From assembly GCF_012396615.1 (NCBI RefSeq), contig NZ_JAAXPV010000004.1, positions 1 to 64,000 on the forward strand: DNA of 64,000 nt. Direction: 5' to 3'. The first letter of the stretch is position 1; the number at the start of each line of letters is the position of its first letter. The notes beneath the pieces were generated by a model that saw only the letters and a list, made by a program, of their open reading frames with translations, did no database searches and was not told the DNA's origin. A program made the position numbers and the translations under genes. Below, piece after piece: positions 35,191 through 46,226 of this stretch. Source of the stretch: Rothia terrae (GTDB lineage: Bacteria > Actinomycetota > Actinomycetes > Actinomycetales > Micrococcaceae).

Positions 35191-36900
35191 TTATGCGCTC
35201 AGTGCGCGCTTGAGCGTGTCGAGACCGACAGAGCCCAACATGAGCGCGCGGGTGTGGAAGTCCTTATCGGAGACTCCGGCGGCTCGCGCATCTTCACGGA
35301 GCTGTTCCCAGATGCGCTGGCCGACCTTGTAGCTGGGCGCCTGACCGGGCCAGCCCAGGTAGCGCACATACTCAAAGTCGCGCTGACCGTCGGTGAGATC
35401 AAGGTTGATGTCCAAGAACTTTTTACCGGTTTCAGCGGTCCAGGTGCCACCCTCAACCCCGAGTTCTTTCGCCCATCGTTCAGGAATCTCAAGACCGCAG
35501 TGAACACCGATATCAAAGACTACGCGAGCGGCGCGCAGACGCTGGGCATCGAGCATACCCATGCGGTCACCGGGATCGCTAAGATAACCCAGCTCTTCCA
35601 TCAGTCGCTCAGCGTACAGTGCCCAGCCTTCGCCGTGGCCGGACACCCACACGCCATTAGCGCGCCACTGGTTCATGGTGTCAGCCATAGCGGTAGCTAC
35701 TGCTTCTTGCAGGTGATGACCGGGAGTTCCTTCGTGATAAACGGTGGATGTTTCACGCCAGGTACCGAAAGTTTCCTCTCCCGGGGGGACCGACCACCAC
35801 ATACGGCCAGGACGCGACCAGTCAGTTGCCGGGGGAGTGTAGTAGATTCCGCCTTCTTGGGTTGGCGCAATCATGCATTCGAGCTCGCGCATGGGACCAC
35901 CGATTTCAAAGTAGTCATCCGCGAGGAAGTTCAGCGCCGCATCGGAGAGCGACTGCATCCACTCGCGCAGGGCATCGGTGCCGTGCAGAGTGCGTTCGGG
36001 GTCGTTATCAAGAATCTCTTTAGCTTCTTCGATGGTTGCCCCGGGCTTAATCTCTTGGGCTACCTTCTTCTGCTCGGCAATAATGCGGTCGAGCTCTTCA
36101 ACACCCCACGCGTATGTCTCATCAAGGTCAACAGCTGATCCCAGGAACTGGCGAGAATACAGTGAGTAGCGTTCTCTACCCACGGCGTCCTCGGCAGGAG
36201 CTTGCGGAAGCAAAGCTTCTGAGAGATAAGTATTGAGTTCGGAGTACCCAATGATGGCGCGTTTGCCGTTGATGCGTGCTTCTTCTTCGAGCTCAGGAGC
36301 GTTTTTGATGATCTCCTCGGTGAGCTGGGCAAAGAAACCATCGTCAGCAATGTAAGCGCTGGTCTGTTCGATGGCTGTTTCTACCTGGCGCTTAGCGGCA
36401 ACGCTGCCCTTGGCGCGGTAAGCCTCCAGGGTTTCAATGTAGCCGTTGATTGCATCGGGCACATTACCCATGCGTCCGGAAAGATTCTTCCAGTCTTCAG
36501 CGGTTTCTCGGCCCATCAAATCAAAGATAGAGCGAATTCCCTGCACGGGGCTTGCGAGGTTATTAATCTCCCAGGCATCCAGCCCGGCCTCGTGCAACTC
36601 GAGCGAAAGTCCCAGGCGCTCGCGCATCGCATCGAGGGTAACCTCATCAACCTCGTCCTGAACAGTCGCGTTCTCTAAAGCATCCAGGGTGTCTTTAATA
36701 GCCTGAATAGTGAGAGAGATACCCGCCGGTGAATAGTCATCGTACTCGGTTTCGCGGCCCTTACGACCTGCAATCGTTGCAGTTTCAGGGGAGAGTTCAA
36801 GCATTCGCTCGTAGTGGTTATTGGCGATGGTGTCGATTTGGGTCTGCGCGCGCTCGGCACGGTAGACCTCAGGAATGTGTGAATTTGTTGTCATAGGCAT
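35191..36900 (-). CDS. DUF885 family protein (putative metallopeptidase)
   Basis: A 569-residue member of the DUF885 family, mostly helical and thought to be a zinc peptidase related to gluzincins. The central motif STVYHEGTPGHHLQEA (HEGTPGHH at about 389-396) has the two histidines and glutamate that would bind metal and catalyse, and the downstream GHGEGWALYAERLMEELG supplies a conserved glutamate. No signal peptide, so it is likely cytosolic. Two in-frame ATGs start the frame (36900 and 36894), with no strong ribosome site. Substrates of the family are not established. Confidence 0.82.
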   Translation of the reverse strand: MPMTTNSHIPEVYRAERAQTQIDTIANNHYERMLELSPETATIAGRKGRETEYDDYSPAGISLTIQAIKDTLDALENATVQDEVDEVTLDAMRERLGLSLELHEAGLDAWEINNLASPVQGIRSIFDLMGRETAEDWKNLSGRMGNVPDAINGYIETLEAYRAKGSVAAKRQVETAIEQTSAYIADDGFFAQLTEEIIKNAPELEEEARINGKRAIIGYSELNTYLSEALLPQAPAEDAVGRERYSLYSRQFLGSAVDLDETYAWGVEELDRIIAEQKKVAQEIKPGATIEEAKEILDNDPERTLHGTDALREWMQSLSDAALNFLADDYFEIGGPMRELECMIAPTQEGGIYYTPPATDWSRPGRMWWSVPPGEETFGTWRETSTVYHEGTPGHHLQEAVATAMADTMNQWRANGVWVSGHGEGWALYAERLMEELGYLSDPGDRMGMLDAQRLRAARVVFDIGVHCGLEIPERWAKELGVEGGTWTAETGKKFLDINLDLTDGQRDFEYVRYLGWPGQAPSYKVGQRIWEQLREDARAAGVSDKDFHTRALMLGSVGLDTLKRALSA

Positions 36901-36982
36901 AGCTTATGACCTAAAAAGCACACACCCTGCATTATTTTCGCTTCTAGCGGGCAATAATTTACGAAAAAGACAGGCCAGGCTA

Positions 36983-37297
36983 TTACTGCGGACGCGCGCG
37001 CCTCCACGAACCGGCACCGGGGCGCAGGCCTGCCCCGAGGCGCTGACGGCGCAACAAAGTGCGTTGCATAGCAGAGAAAGCACCGGCGTCGGTCTTCTCG
37101 GCATTAGCTTCGGTGAGCGCTACGGCTACCACAAGCGCAGCCAGCTCCTCATCGGTGGGATTACCTTTGGGAACCTTAAGATAAGGCGCTTGCTCCGCAG
37201 GTTGCGACGCTTCGCTAACAGCAGGTTCGGGTGTAGGCTCAGGCGCCGAGCTACGAGAGCCGAAACTGAACCCTCTACGTTTAGAAGTATCCATCAT
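36983..37297 (-). CDS. accE: Acyl-CoA carboxylase epsilon subunit
   Basis: A 104-residue AccE-like subunit. The core NPTDEELAALVVAVALTEA is the conserved epsilon helix that stabilises the alpha-beta carboxylase complex in actinobacteria, and the C-terminal Gly/Arg/Trp-rich end (PGAGSWRRARPQ) is also typical. The N-terminal half is a Pro/Glu-rich linker. It begins 7 bases after the accD stop, so the two are translated from one message. The family is short and variable; identity rests on the core and on context. Confidence 0.88.
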   Translation of the reverse strand: MMDTSKRRGFSFGSRSSAPEPTPEPAVSEASQPAEQAPYLKVPKGNPTDEELAALVVAVALTEANAEKTDAGAFSAMQRTLLRRQRLGAGLRPGAGSWRRARPQ

Positions 37298-37304
37298 CTA
37301 ATCC

Positions 37305-38912
37305 TTACAGCGGAATGTTGCCGTGCTTTTTCGCGGGTGTTGCAGCGCGCTTATCGCGCAGAGCGTGCAGGGCGCTAATAATGCGGACGCGGGTTTCGTT
37401 AGGAGCGATGACCTCGTCAATGTAACCCAGCTCTGCTGCCTGGTAAGGGTTCAGCAATTCTTCTTCGTACTTTTGAATGAGCTCAGCGCGCTTTGCCTCT
37501 ACGTCTTCGCCTGCCTCAGCCGCTGCCGCAAGCTCGCGTCGGTAAAGAATATTGACAGCACCCTGGGCGCCCATCACACCAATCTGAGCGGTGGGCCATG
37601 CAAGGTTAATATCGGCACCCAGCTTCTTCGATCCCATCACAATGTAAGCGCCGCCGTAGGCCTTGCGGGTAATGATGGTAATCAGCGGAACAGTCGCTTC
37701 AGCATAAGCGTACAGTAACTTAGCGCCGCGTCGAATAATGCCGTTGAACTCCTGGTCAGTGCCGGGTAAGAAGCCGGGAACATCAACGAGAGTCAGAATC
37801 GGAATATTGAAAGCATCGCAGTTACGCACAAAACGAGCCGCTTTTTCTGAGGCATTGATGTCGAGGGTGCCCGCCAGCTGCATGGGCTGGTTGGCAACAA
37901 TACCGACGGCGCGGCCTTCCACGCGCGCATAACCAATCATCACGTTCGGCGCGTAGAGTTCCTGCAATTCTAAGAAATGCCCATCATCGACGATTGTTTC
38001 GATCACGGCGCGCATATCGTAAGGCTGATTCGCTGAGTCAGGAATCAGAGTATCTAAATCAAGATCATCATCGTTGATGGTGGGCTCTTGATTGTGCTCC
38101 AGCGGCAGGTTCTCTGTCAGGTTATTAGAAGGCAAGAACTCTACAAGTTCGCGCACGAAATCGAACGCGTCCTCTTCATCTTCAGCAAGGTAAGCAGAAG
38201 TACCGGTGACGGAGTTGTGCGAACGCGCACCACCCAGGGTTTCCATATCTACTTCTTCGCCGGTCACGGTCTTGATGACGTCCGGGCCGGTAATAAACAT
38301 GTGAGAGGTCTTATCAACCATGATCACGTAGTCAGTCAAGGCGGGAGAATACGCGGCGCCACCGGCACAGGGGCCCATAATCACTGAAATCTGAGGTACA
38401 ACACCCGATGCGCGCACATTCATACGGAAGATATCCGCGAACATTGCCAAGGACGCCACACCCTCCTGAATACGAGCGCCGCCACCGTCGTTAATGCCGA
38501 TGACAGGGCAACCGTTGCGCAAGGCGAACTTTTGAACCTTGACAATTTTTTCACCATTCACCTGAGACAGCGAGCCACCGTAGACCGTGAAATCCTGCGA
38601 GTAAATAGCAACTAGGCGTCCATCAATGGTGCCGTAGCCAGAAACCAAGCCGTCACCCAGCGGACGCTTTTTGTCCATACCGAATGCCGTGGTACGGTGA
38701 CGCGTCAGAGCATCAAACTCTACGAAAGAACCCTCGTCTAAGAGCATCTCGATGCGCTCGCGGGCGGTGTTCTTGCCGCGAGAATGCTGGCGTTCCACGG
38801 GCGCTTCGCCGACAGGTAAGAGTGACTGCTCACGACGCGCGTAAAATTCAGCGATTTTACCGGCGGTGGTGGTGAGGTCGAATTCTGGTGAAGGCGTGGT
38901 TTCTTCAGACAT
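37305..38912 (-). CDS. accD5: Acyl-CoA carboxylase beta subunit (carboxyltransferase)
   Basis: A 535-residue carboxyltransferase of the AccD/PccB type, which moves CO2 from biotinyl-AccA3 to acetyl- or propionyl-CoA. Both crotonase-like halves are present, with [13 protein letters not shown] and [14 protein letters not shown] (oxyanion glycines) in the first and [20 protein letters not shown] and [15 protein letters not shown] in the second. The precise acyl preference (AccD4, D5 or D6 type) cannot be told by eye. It heads the accD-accE unit; the birA gene lies just beyond, on the opposite strand. Confidence 0.95.
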   Translation of the reverse strand: MSEETTPSPEFDLTTTAGKIAEFYARREQSLLPVGEAPVERQHSRGKNTARERIEMLLDEGSFVEFDALTRHRTTAFGMDKKRPLGDGLVSGYGTIDGRLVAIYSQDFTVYGGSLSQVNGEKIVKVQKFALRNGCPVIGINDGGGARIQEGVASLAMFADIFRMNVRASGVVPQISVIMGPCAGGAAYSPALTDYVIMVDKTSHMFITGPDVIKTVTGEEVDMETLGGARSHNSVTGTSAYLAEDEEDAFDFVRELVEFLPSNNLTENLPLEHNQEPTINDDDLDLDTLIPDSANQPYDMRAVIETIVDDGHFLELQELYAPNVMIGYARVEGRAVGIVANQPMQLAGTLDINASEKAARFVRNCDAFNIPILTLVDVPGFLPGTDQEFNGIIRRGAKLLYAYAEATVPLITIITRKAYGGAYIVMGSKKLGADINLAWPTAQIGVMGAQGAVNILYRRELAAAAEAGEDVEAKRAELIQKYEEELLNPYQAAELGYIDEVIAPNETRVRIISALHALRDKRAATPAKKHGNIPL

Positions 38913-39061
38913 GTTGTACTTCCTAGCAAGTTTTGTGGTGCCCGGTGTGCATCAAATGTCCCAAGCAGTTTTTGCGTAGCGTCACATAAGTTTATTGCTC
39001 AGCACCCTAAATACGGTGCACATTTGAGCAATTTACCGATGTGAATAGGCGTTATACATTA

Positions 39062-39099
39062 TAAAACCGGCCGTTATTTATAACCGCCGGTGTGTTTTA
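39062..39099 (-). terminator. Terminator of the YCII-domain gene
   Basis: On the minus strand ACCGGCGGTTAT pairs imperfectly with ATAACGGCCGGT, followed by TTTATAA, just beyond the stop at 39108. Confidence 0.7.
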
Positions 39100-39107
39100 T
39101 GTGGAGA

Positions 39108-39392
39108 CTAGGCTCCGATTGAGCCGAGAACAGGGTTCCATTCGCGAATGGTGTAGCTCAGCACTGCGCCGCCGATATTCATGGGGTCTTTGGCAATGAT
39201 TTCTTCAATTTCGTTTTCTGATTCTGCGGAGAAAATCAACAGTGCACCGGGGGTCTCTCCTGAGGTGAAGGGGCCCGACGCGATGAGGCTATTTTCTTCG
39301 AGCTTGCTTGCAAGGTATTTGCGGTGTTCAGGGCGGTAGAGTGCCTGGGTGTCTGCATCTGCATAAACATAGGTGACGGCGAAAACGCTCAT
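39108..39392 (-). CDS. YCII-related domain protein
   Basis: A 94-residue YciI-like protein with the dimeric ferredoxin-like fold. Visible are FAVTYVYADAD, YRPEHRKYLASKLEENSLIASGPF with the conserved His and Gly-Pro, and the late KDPMNIGGAVLSYTIREW. The ATG at 39392 is chosen for CCAGGAGC upstream and because the family starts here; the longer frame to 39620 overlaps birA on the other strand. Family members are small enzymes or ligand binders of mostly unknown role. It diverges from birA. Confidence 0.85.
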   Translation of the reverse strand: MSVFAVTYVYADADTQALYRPEHRKYLASKLEENSLIASGPFTSGETPGALLIFSAESENEIEEIIAKDPMNIGGAVLSYTIREWNPVLGSIGA

Positions 39393-39558
39393 GAGTTGTT
39401 GCTCCTGGTGAGTCTGAAGTGTTTGTGGCACGTACGTGCTTTTGGTATTCAATGTACCGCATGCAGGGGTGTTCATCTGAGTAATCCGTGCAGTTGGCGC
39501 GAGGTGCACGGTGCTAGTCTTGCTGTAAATATACAGACGGTTTGGCGAGGTGGAGTTT

Positions 39559-40407
39559 ATGCAGCGAAATGACTTGTCGTCTTCTCTTGACATGGGGGCA
39601 GGGTTCTCTCGGGTGATCATTGTGGATCATACGGGTTCTACAAATGCTGATGCTGTGGCTGAGCTGAGCTCATCTTCCGCGGATGCATGGGGCGAGCTTT
39701 CTGTACTTGCAACAGCTGATCAGCGTCAGGGGAGAGGACGCTTGGATCGTCAGTGGCAAGCTCCGCGTAATAGTGCTTTGTGTACCTCTTTTGTGGTGCG
39801 TCCGCACGCGGGCTCTGGGCAGGTGCTTCCGTTAGAGTCTTTGCGGTGGATTACGATGCTGGTTGCGGTGGCAGCGGTGGATACTTTGCGCGGATTCTCT
39901 CTCGATGCCTCTATTAAATGGCCCAATGATGTTCTGGTGGGGCATAAGAAAATTTGCGGTGTTTTAGCCCAGCTGGTCGTTGAACCCGGCGGGGGAGCAT
40001 CGGTGGTTGTGGGAATTGGCATGAACGTGAATATGAGCGAGTCTGAATTGCCGGTTGAGACAGCCACTTCTACCTATGTTCTTCTAGGTAAAGAGCTCGA
40101 TTTGGACGCGGTTCTGAGGAGTCTGGCGGAGCATTTTGAACGTCACTACCGCGCTTTTGCGAGTGTGTACGGGGATGCTGAAAGACCGGACTCATCGGGA
40201 GTATGCCTTTTGGACAAAGTGCGTTCTCGCTTATCGACCGTAGGTCAAGACGTTAAGGTGCATTTACCCGATAACACAGTGCTTGAGGGGCGGGCAATCG
40301 ATATCGATGGTGAAGGGGAACTGCAGGTGCGTGATGCTCGGGGTAAGATGTGGAGCTTTGCTGCCGGGGATATCGTCCATATGCGCCCTGAATCATACGG
40401 CGCATAG
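39559..40407 (+). CDS. birA: Biotin-[acetyl-CoA-carboxylase] ligase
   Basis: A 282-residue biotin protein ligase that makes biotinyl-AMP and attaches biotin to BCCP. Seen: ADQRQGRGRLDRQW with the adenylate-binding GRGR (around residue 57), KWPNDVLVGHKKICGVLAQ with the biotin-binding Lys, and a C-terminal SH3-like domain. There is no N-terminal DNA-binding domain, so it is a ligase but not a repressor (group I). The ATG at 39559 has GCGAGG about 8 bases upstream; a GTG at 39550 would overlap that site. Its target would be AccA3 Lys569, encoded nearby. Confidence 0.95.
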   Translation: MQRNDLSSSLDMGAGFSRVIIVDHTGSTNADAVAELSSSSADAWGELSVLATADQRQGRGRLDRQWQAPRNSALCTSFVVRPHAGSGQVLPLESLRWITMLVAVAAVDTLRGFSLDASIKWPNDVLVGHKKICGVLAQLVVEPGGGASVVVGIGMNVNMSESELPVETATSTYVLLGKELDLDAVLRSLAEHFERHYRAFASVYGDAERPDSSGVCLLDKVRSRLSTVGQDVKVHLPDNTVLEGRAIDIDGEGELQVRDARGKMWSFAAGDIVHMRPESYGA

Positions 40408-40469
40408 CGTTGCCCTAGCGTCCTGGTTTTGAGCAATTACCCAGCAATATTGACTACAGTGATAAGGCT

Positions 40470-40931
40470 ATGAAATTAAAAACAGAGCTGGTAGAACACG
40501 AAAGGGTGCTAACCGCTACTCGAATGCATCCGAAAGCCCTTGCCGGGGCAGGGCTCTATGTTTTGCTTGCTATTGTTTTGGCTAGTTTTGCTAGCACTGT
40601 TAAACCGGCCTCGCTGGTGTTAGCCACAGTGGTTTTTATTGCGGCGGCGGTTGCTTTATACAAGGCAGCTGAACGCTGGGTGCACTGGTTGCGCCGCCAG
40701 TATTTCTTGACCAATTACCGTCTGATTCTGATGGATGCGGGTCAGATGCAGGCATCGTTGCCGCTTGATCGCATCCGCGGTATGAATGTTCAGATGCACC
40801 GACTCAAAGGCGCCGGTGATATTGTGGTTGACGCGTTAGGTACCACTCATCGTGTGGAATGTGTTCCTGTGCCCCAGAAATTTTCTCGTTTGACGCAGTC
40901 TGCTCAGCAGAAGTTTTTAAGTAGGGCGTAA
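40470..40931 (+). CDS. Bacterial PH-domain membrane protein
   Basis: A 153-residue protein with two closely spaced hydrophobic helices (about residues 26-65) followed by a bacterial Pleckstrin homology-like (bPH2/YdbS) domain: YFLTNYRLILMDAG, then LPLDRIRGMNVQ and GDIVVDALG. Such proteins are membrane-anchored and of unknown role; in actinobacteria they often sit beside birA, as here. The stop is 166 bases before the cyclase gene. The start ATG lies right behind GATAAGG. Confidence 0.82.
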   Translation: MKLKTELVEHERVLTATRMHPKALAGAGLYVLLAIVLASFASTVKPASLVLATVVFIAAAVALYKAAERWVHWLRRQYFLTNYRLILMDAGQMQASLPLDRIRGMNVQMHRLKGAGDIVVDALGTTHRVECVPVPQKFSRLTQSAQQKFLSRA

Positions 40932-41097
40932 AGTTTATAAGACGGCTGTCGGTCATTGTTAAGGTCAAAAGACAAATAACAAACACGGTCCGTCTCTTAT
41001 CAGCACTAAGACTCTATGTGAAGTATTGTGGCTCACATCGGCTAAAATTGGCGTAGCGTTATTGAGCGATACATCGAGACAAGACATATGAAAGGTT

Positions 41098-42234
41098 ATG
41101 ACAGTGGACGAAAAGGCAGAAGAAGGTACCGTAAACCTTCCCGTCACTGGTCCGGCCACCACTGCGCTGAACTTTCTTTCTAACCGAGCGCAAAATAATG
41201 TGTACCGCAGCGATGCCGCTAAAGCAGGCATCCGCGAGTTAGAACGCGTTCTCCTCGGACAAAATCGCACTCTGCGCCGCCGTGAGACCGCTGAATCTGC
41301 GGGAGTTTCGTTGCTATCGGCTCGCAAAATTTGGCGAGCACTGGGTTTTCCCAACGTCAGTGATGACGATAAGTACTTCACCGAACTAGATGCCGATGCC
41401 CTGCGTCGCATTACGGGCTTGGTGCGAGAAGGCGTGGTGACAGAAGACGGCGCCATCTCCATCACCCGTTCGGTGGGGCAGATGATGGACCGCATGGTCG
41501 CGTGGCAGGTCGAAGCGCTTGTTGAAGACATGGTGGTCAACGGTGGCAAGACCGATGCCGAAGCGCGAGAAGAACTACTTACTATTTTGCCCGAGTTCAT
41601 TGATGAGCTTGAGGAAATTGCGGTCTACGGTTACAGGCGTCAGCTCAACGCTGCGGTGCTTCGTTTAGCGTTGCGAGCCGAGAAAGAAAACAGTGTCACA
41701 GATCAGAATGCTCTGCCCCTAGCTCGCGGTATCGGTTTTGCTGATCTGGTCTCATACACCTCGCTCTCTCGCCAGATGAACGAGAAAACGTTGGCTTCGC
41801 TGATTAAGTCCTTTGAGCAAAAGTGCGCCGAGGTTGTTGCAGTGGGCGGCGGACGCATCATCAAGACCGTGGGCGATGAAATCATGTTCTTGACGGAATC
41901 ACCCGAGGCAGGCGCACGTATTTCTCTAGCGCTATCAAAGATGATTCGTGAGAACCCCGACCTTCCTGAAGCTCGTGTGGCTTTTGTCTGGGGACGCGTG
42001 CTACCTCGTCTGGGTGATGTGTACGGTCCGACCGTCAACCTTGCCTCGCGTTTGGTAGCCTTAGCTGAACCGGGCGTGGTTCTCACTGACGACACCACCG
42101 CTGAAACCATTGAAAACGACGAAAAATTTGTGCTGATTCCTCAAGGCGTACGCAACGTACGCGGGTTTGGCAACGTATCACCCGTGGCAATTACCCCGGG
42201 TATTGGTAATGAACTGGAGATAGATTTCGAATGA
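41098..42234 (+). CDS. Class III adenylyl cyclase with N-terminal regulatory domain
   Basis: A 378-residue cyclase resembling M. tuberculosis Rv1264. Residues about 20-190 form the helical adenylate-cyclase regulatory domain (RRRETAESAGVSLLSARKIW, then SVGQMMDRMVAWQVEAL). The catalytic domain (about 205-378) keeps both metal aspartates (GFADLVSY and VGDEIMF), the adenine-selecting Lys (IIKTVGDE) and Asp (LGDVYGP), and VNLASR. It is therefore likely an active cAMP producer, soluble, with activity governed by the N-domain. The start is the ATG at 41098 or the GTG at 41104, whose spacing from AAAGG is better. It overlaps the PP2C gene by four bases. Confidence 0.9.
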   Translation: MTVDEKAEEGTVNLPVTGPATTALNFLSNRAQNNVYRSDAAKAGIRELERVLLGQNRTLRRRETAESAGVSLLSARKIWRALGFPNVSDDDKYFTELDADALRRITGLVREGVVTEDGAISITRSVGQMMDRMVAWQVEALVEDMVVNGGKTDAEAREELLTILPEFIDELEEIAVYGYRRQLNAAVLRLALRAEKENSVTDQNALPLARGIGFADLVSYTSLSRQMNEKTLASLIKSFEQKCAEVVAVGGGRIIKTVGDEIMFLTESPEAGARISLALSKMIRENPDLPEARVAFVWGRVLPRLGDVYGPTVNLASRLVALAEPGVVLTDDTTAETIENDEKFVLIPQGVRNVRGFGNVSPVAITPGIGNELEIDFE

Positions 42235-43307
42235 GCACCCATTCACACCTGACGATTTTTACGGGTACTGCAACGGATAAGGGTGCCTTTCGCGATAATA
42301 ATGAAGACGCTTTGACCGTGGCGGGCACCCTTGCTGTGGTTGCTGACGGTATGGGCGGGCACGAGGCTGGCGAAGTTGCTTCGCGTCTTGCTGTGCGTAC
42401 CCTGTCGTATTCGCACCTGTTTACGCAACCCGGTGGTATGACCGAAGAAGAGAACGAGCAGGCACTTGCCGATATGGTGGCCGAGCGTGAGGCTCAAAAG
42501 AGTGAGACCACGTCCTCGTATCGTTCACGCAAACGCAAGAACACCACTGCGCTCAACGAGCAGATCATGAAGACACTTGAGCGTTTGCGCGTGATTATTG
42601 GCGAGGCAGACGAATCCATTAAGACCACCTTGAACCAGCGTGCAGGCACCACCTTGACCGGCGCATGGCTCACCTACATCGGTGACCAGAATATGTGGTT
42701 TATCTTCAACGTGGGCGACTCTCGCACCTATCGCCTGGTGCGCGGTGAAGACCTCGAAAAGACAGCGGATTCTCTCTCGCTCTCCGGCGAACTCGAGGGC
42801 GTAGGTCTAGAGCAGATTACTGTTGATCATTCCGAGGTTCAGTACCTGGTTGACACCGGCCAGATTACCGCGCTCGAAGCCCTGACCCACCCGCGTCGTA
42901 ACGTGATTACTCGAGCTTTGGGAACCGGCAATTACTGGGAACCCGACTTCTGGGTTATTCCGGCTAAGCCTGGCGACCGACTCATGATGTGCTCCGACGG
43001 TCTTTCGGGGGAACTCTCACACAACTACATGGCGCGCGTGCTGGCCACCGTTGAGCACCCGCAAGACGCCGCAGATGTTCTGCAGACCGCTGCTTTGCGA
43101 GCCGGTGGACGCGACAACATCTCTGTGGTGGTTGCCGATGCGATTACCGAAGAAGAAGCTAACCGACGTGCTGCTGAACTGAAGGCTCTAACAGCCACCG
43201 AGTCTCACCAGATTGTAGAAGACGCCAACGAGTACACCGTGACTCACACCGCTACCCCTGATGATCCCCAGATTGTTTCGGAGCGCGAGCTGTCTCACGA
43301 GCAGTAA
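42231..43307 (+). CDS. PP2C-family serine/threonine phosphatase
   Basis: A 358-residue metal-dependent phosphatase. The motifs are complete: RDNNEDA, VADGMGGHEAGEVASRL, GTTLTGAW, FNVGDSRTYR, HPRRNVITRALG, MCSDGLSGEL and GGRDNISVVVAD, with all metal aspartates. Two departures from the minimal fold are a charged helical insertion of about 60 residues between motifs 2 and 3 (roughly 85-125) and an acidic C-terminal tail of about 50 residues. No TM helix. The start overlaps the cyclase stop in ATGA, so translation is coupled. It is PstP-like, but without the membrane anchor. Targets unknown. Confidence 0.92.
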   Translation: MSTHSHLTIFTGTATDKGAFRDNNEDALTVAGTLAVVADGMGGHEAGEVASRLAVRTLSYSHLFTQPGGMTEEENEQALADMVAEREAQKSETTSSYRSRKRKNTTALNEQIMKTLERLRVIIGEADESIKTTLNQRAGTTLTGAWLTYIGDQNMWFIFNVGDSRTYRLVRGEDLEKTADSLSLSGELEGVGLEQITVDHSEVQYLVDTGQITALEALTHPRRNVITRALGTGNYWEPDFWVIPAKPGDRLMMCSDGLSGELSHNYMARVLATVEHPQDAADVLQTAALRAGGRDNISVVVADAITEEEANRRAAELKALTATESHQIVEDANEYTVTHTATPDDPQIVSERELSHEQ

Positions 43308-43321
43308 GAACACGTTTTGTG

Positions 43322-45614
<2,293 letters not shown>

Positions 45615-45623
45615 AAAGCGAAG

Positions 45624-46226
45624 TTACGTGGGTTAATGTCACGTAATTTGTCCCCATAGGCGGGGAATAAGATGCTGAATAATTAAGGGCGATGCGGTGT
45701 GTGTAGTGATGCGCAACACCGCATCCTGCCTTAAAAATCGAGGAAAATTGACCGCCTGAGGCGTGCTTGCGAAAAATATTTAAAATTTTTTTCGCGATCG
45801 ACAGCCGGGTGGAACCGGGTGTTTCTCGTACATCTTTTGGTCACGATTTGATAACAAAAACACCCCGGAGTGACGCGTGTTCCCGCGCTTTAAGGAAAAC
45901 ACCTGTGATGGTAATCGCGCGGAAAATACCAGAAATTTAGACAACCTTAAAGTCTGTGAGGTGGAACAAGGTTCACGGTTTTGTCTCAAAAAGAGGTTGG
46001 CAAAACGAAAATCGTTACAGTATCGTTATCAACGAGAAATCCGCTCCCTTTTGATAGGGAGAGTTCGAAGCAGGAAAACTTCGAACGCATGCTGGGTTTT
46101 GCCGCACACCTGATGTCGTCTACAGGGCAGAACCTAAACACATGAAACCTAAACTTTATAAGGTAGACGACAGCGTGAAGACGTCCAGGGATGGAACGAG
46201 CGCAAGGTGGCCTTCTACGGAGCATT
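45624..46226 (+). promoter_or_regulatory. Hairpin-rich leader and promoter region of the rpf gene
   Basis: About 600 noncoding bases. Inverted repeats follow one another: TTACGTG/CACGTAA (45624-45646, probably the ligA terminator), TAAGG..GATGCGGTGT / ACACCGCATC..CCTTA (45684-45733), GCGAAAAA/TTTTTCGC (45769-45795), TCCCT/AGGGA (46045-46060), GTTCGAAG/CTTCGAAC (46063-46086), and TGTCGTCTAC/GTAGACGACA (46114-46172), whose loop carries two copies of ACCTAAAC. I could not fit the c-di-AMP (ydaO) consensus known in front of other actinobacterial rpf genes, so the RNA class, if any, is open. Confidence 0.5.
46011..46030. promoter_or_regulatory. Tandem 11-bp-spaced direct repeat, possible response-regulator site
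   Basis: ATCGTTAC (46011) and ATCGTTAT (46022) repeat with an 11-base period. OmpR-family regulators such as actinobacterial MtrA bind tandem GTAAC-like half sites of similar spacing, and MtrA is known to control cell-wall genes including rpf. The link to this site is inference from spacing and context. Confidence 0.35.

Noticed and set aside
45877-46113. 78-codon plus-strand frame in the rpf leader
   Set aside because: Basic, Arg/Lys-rich, no ribosome site, and it spans two strong inverted repeats; more likely untranslated leader.
45780-46226. c-di-AMP (ydaO) riboswitch upstream of rpf
   Set aside because: Expected from other actinobacterial rpf genes, but I could not place the conserved aptamer segments; left as an unassigned structured leader.
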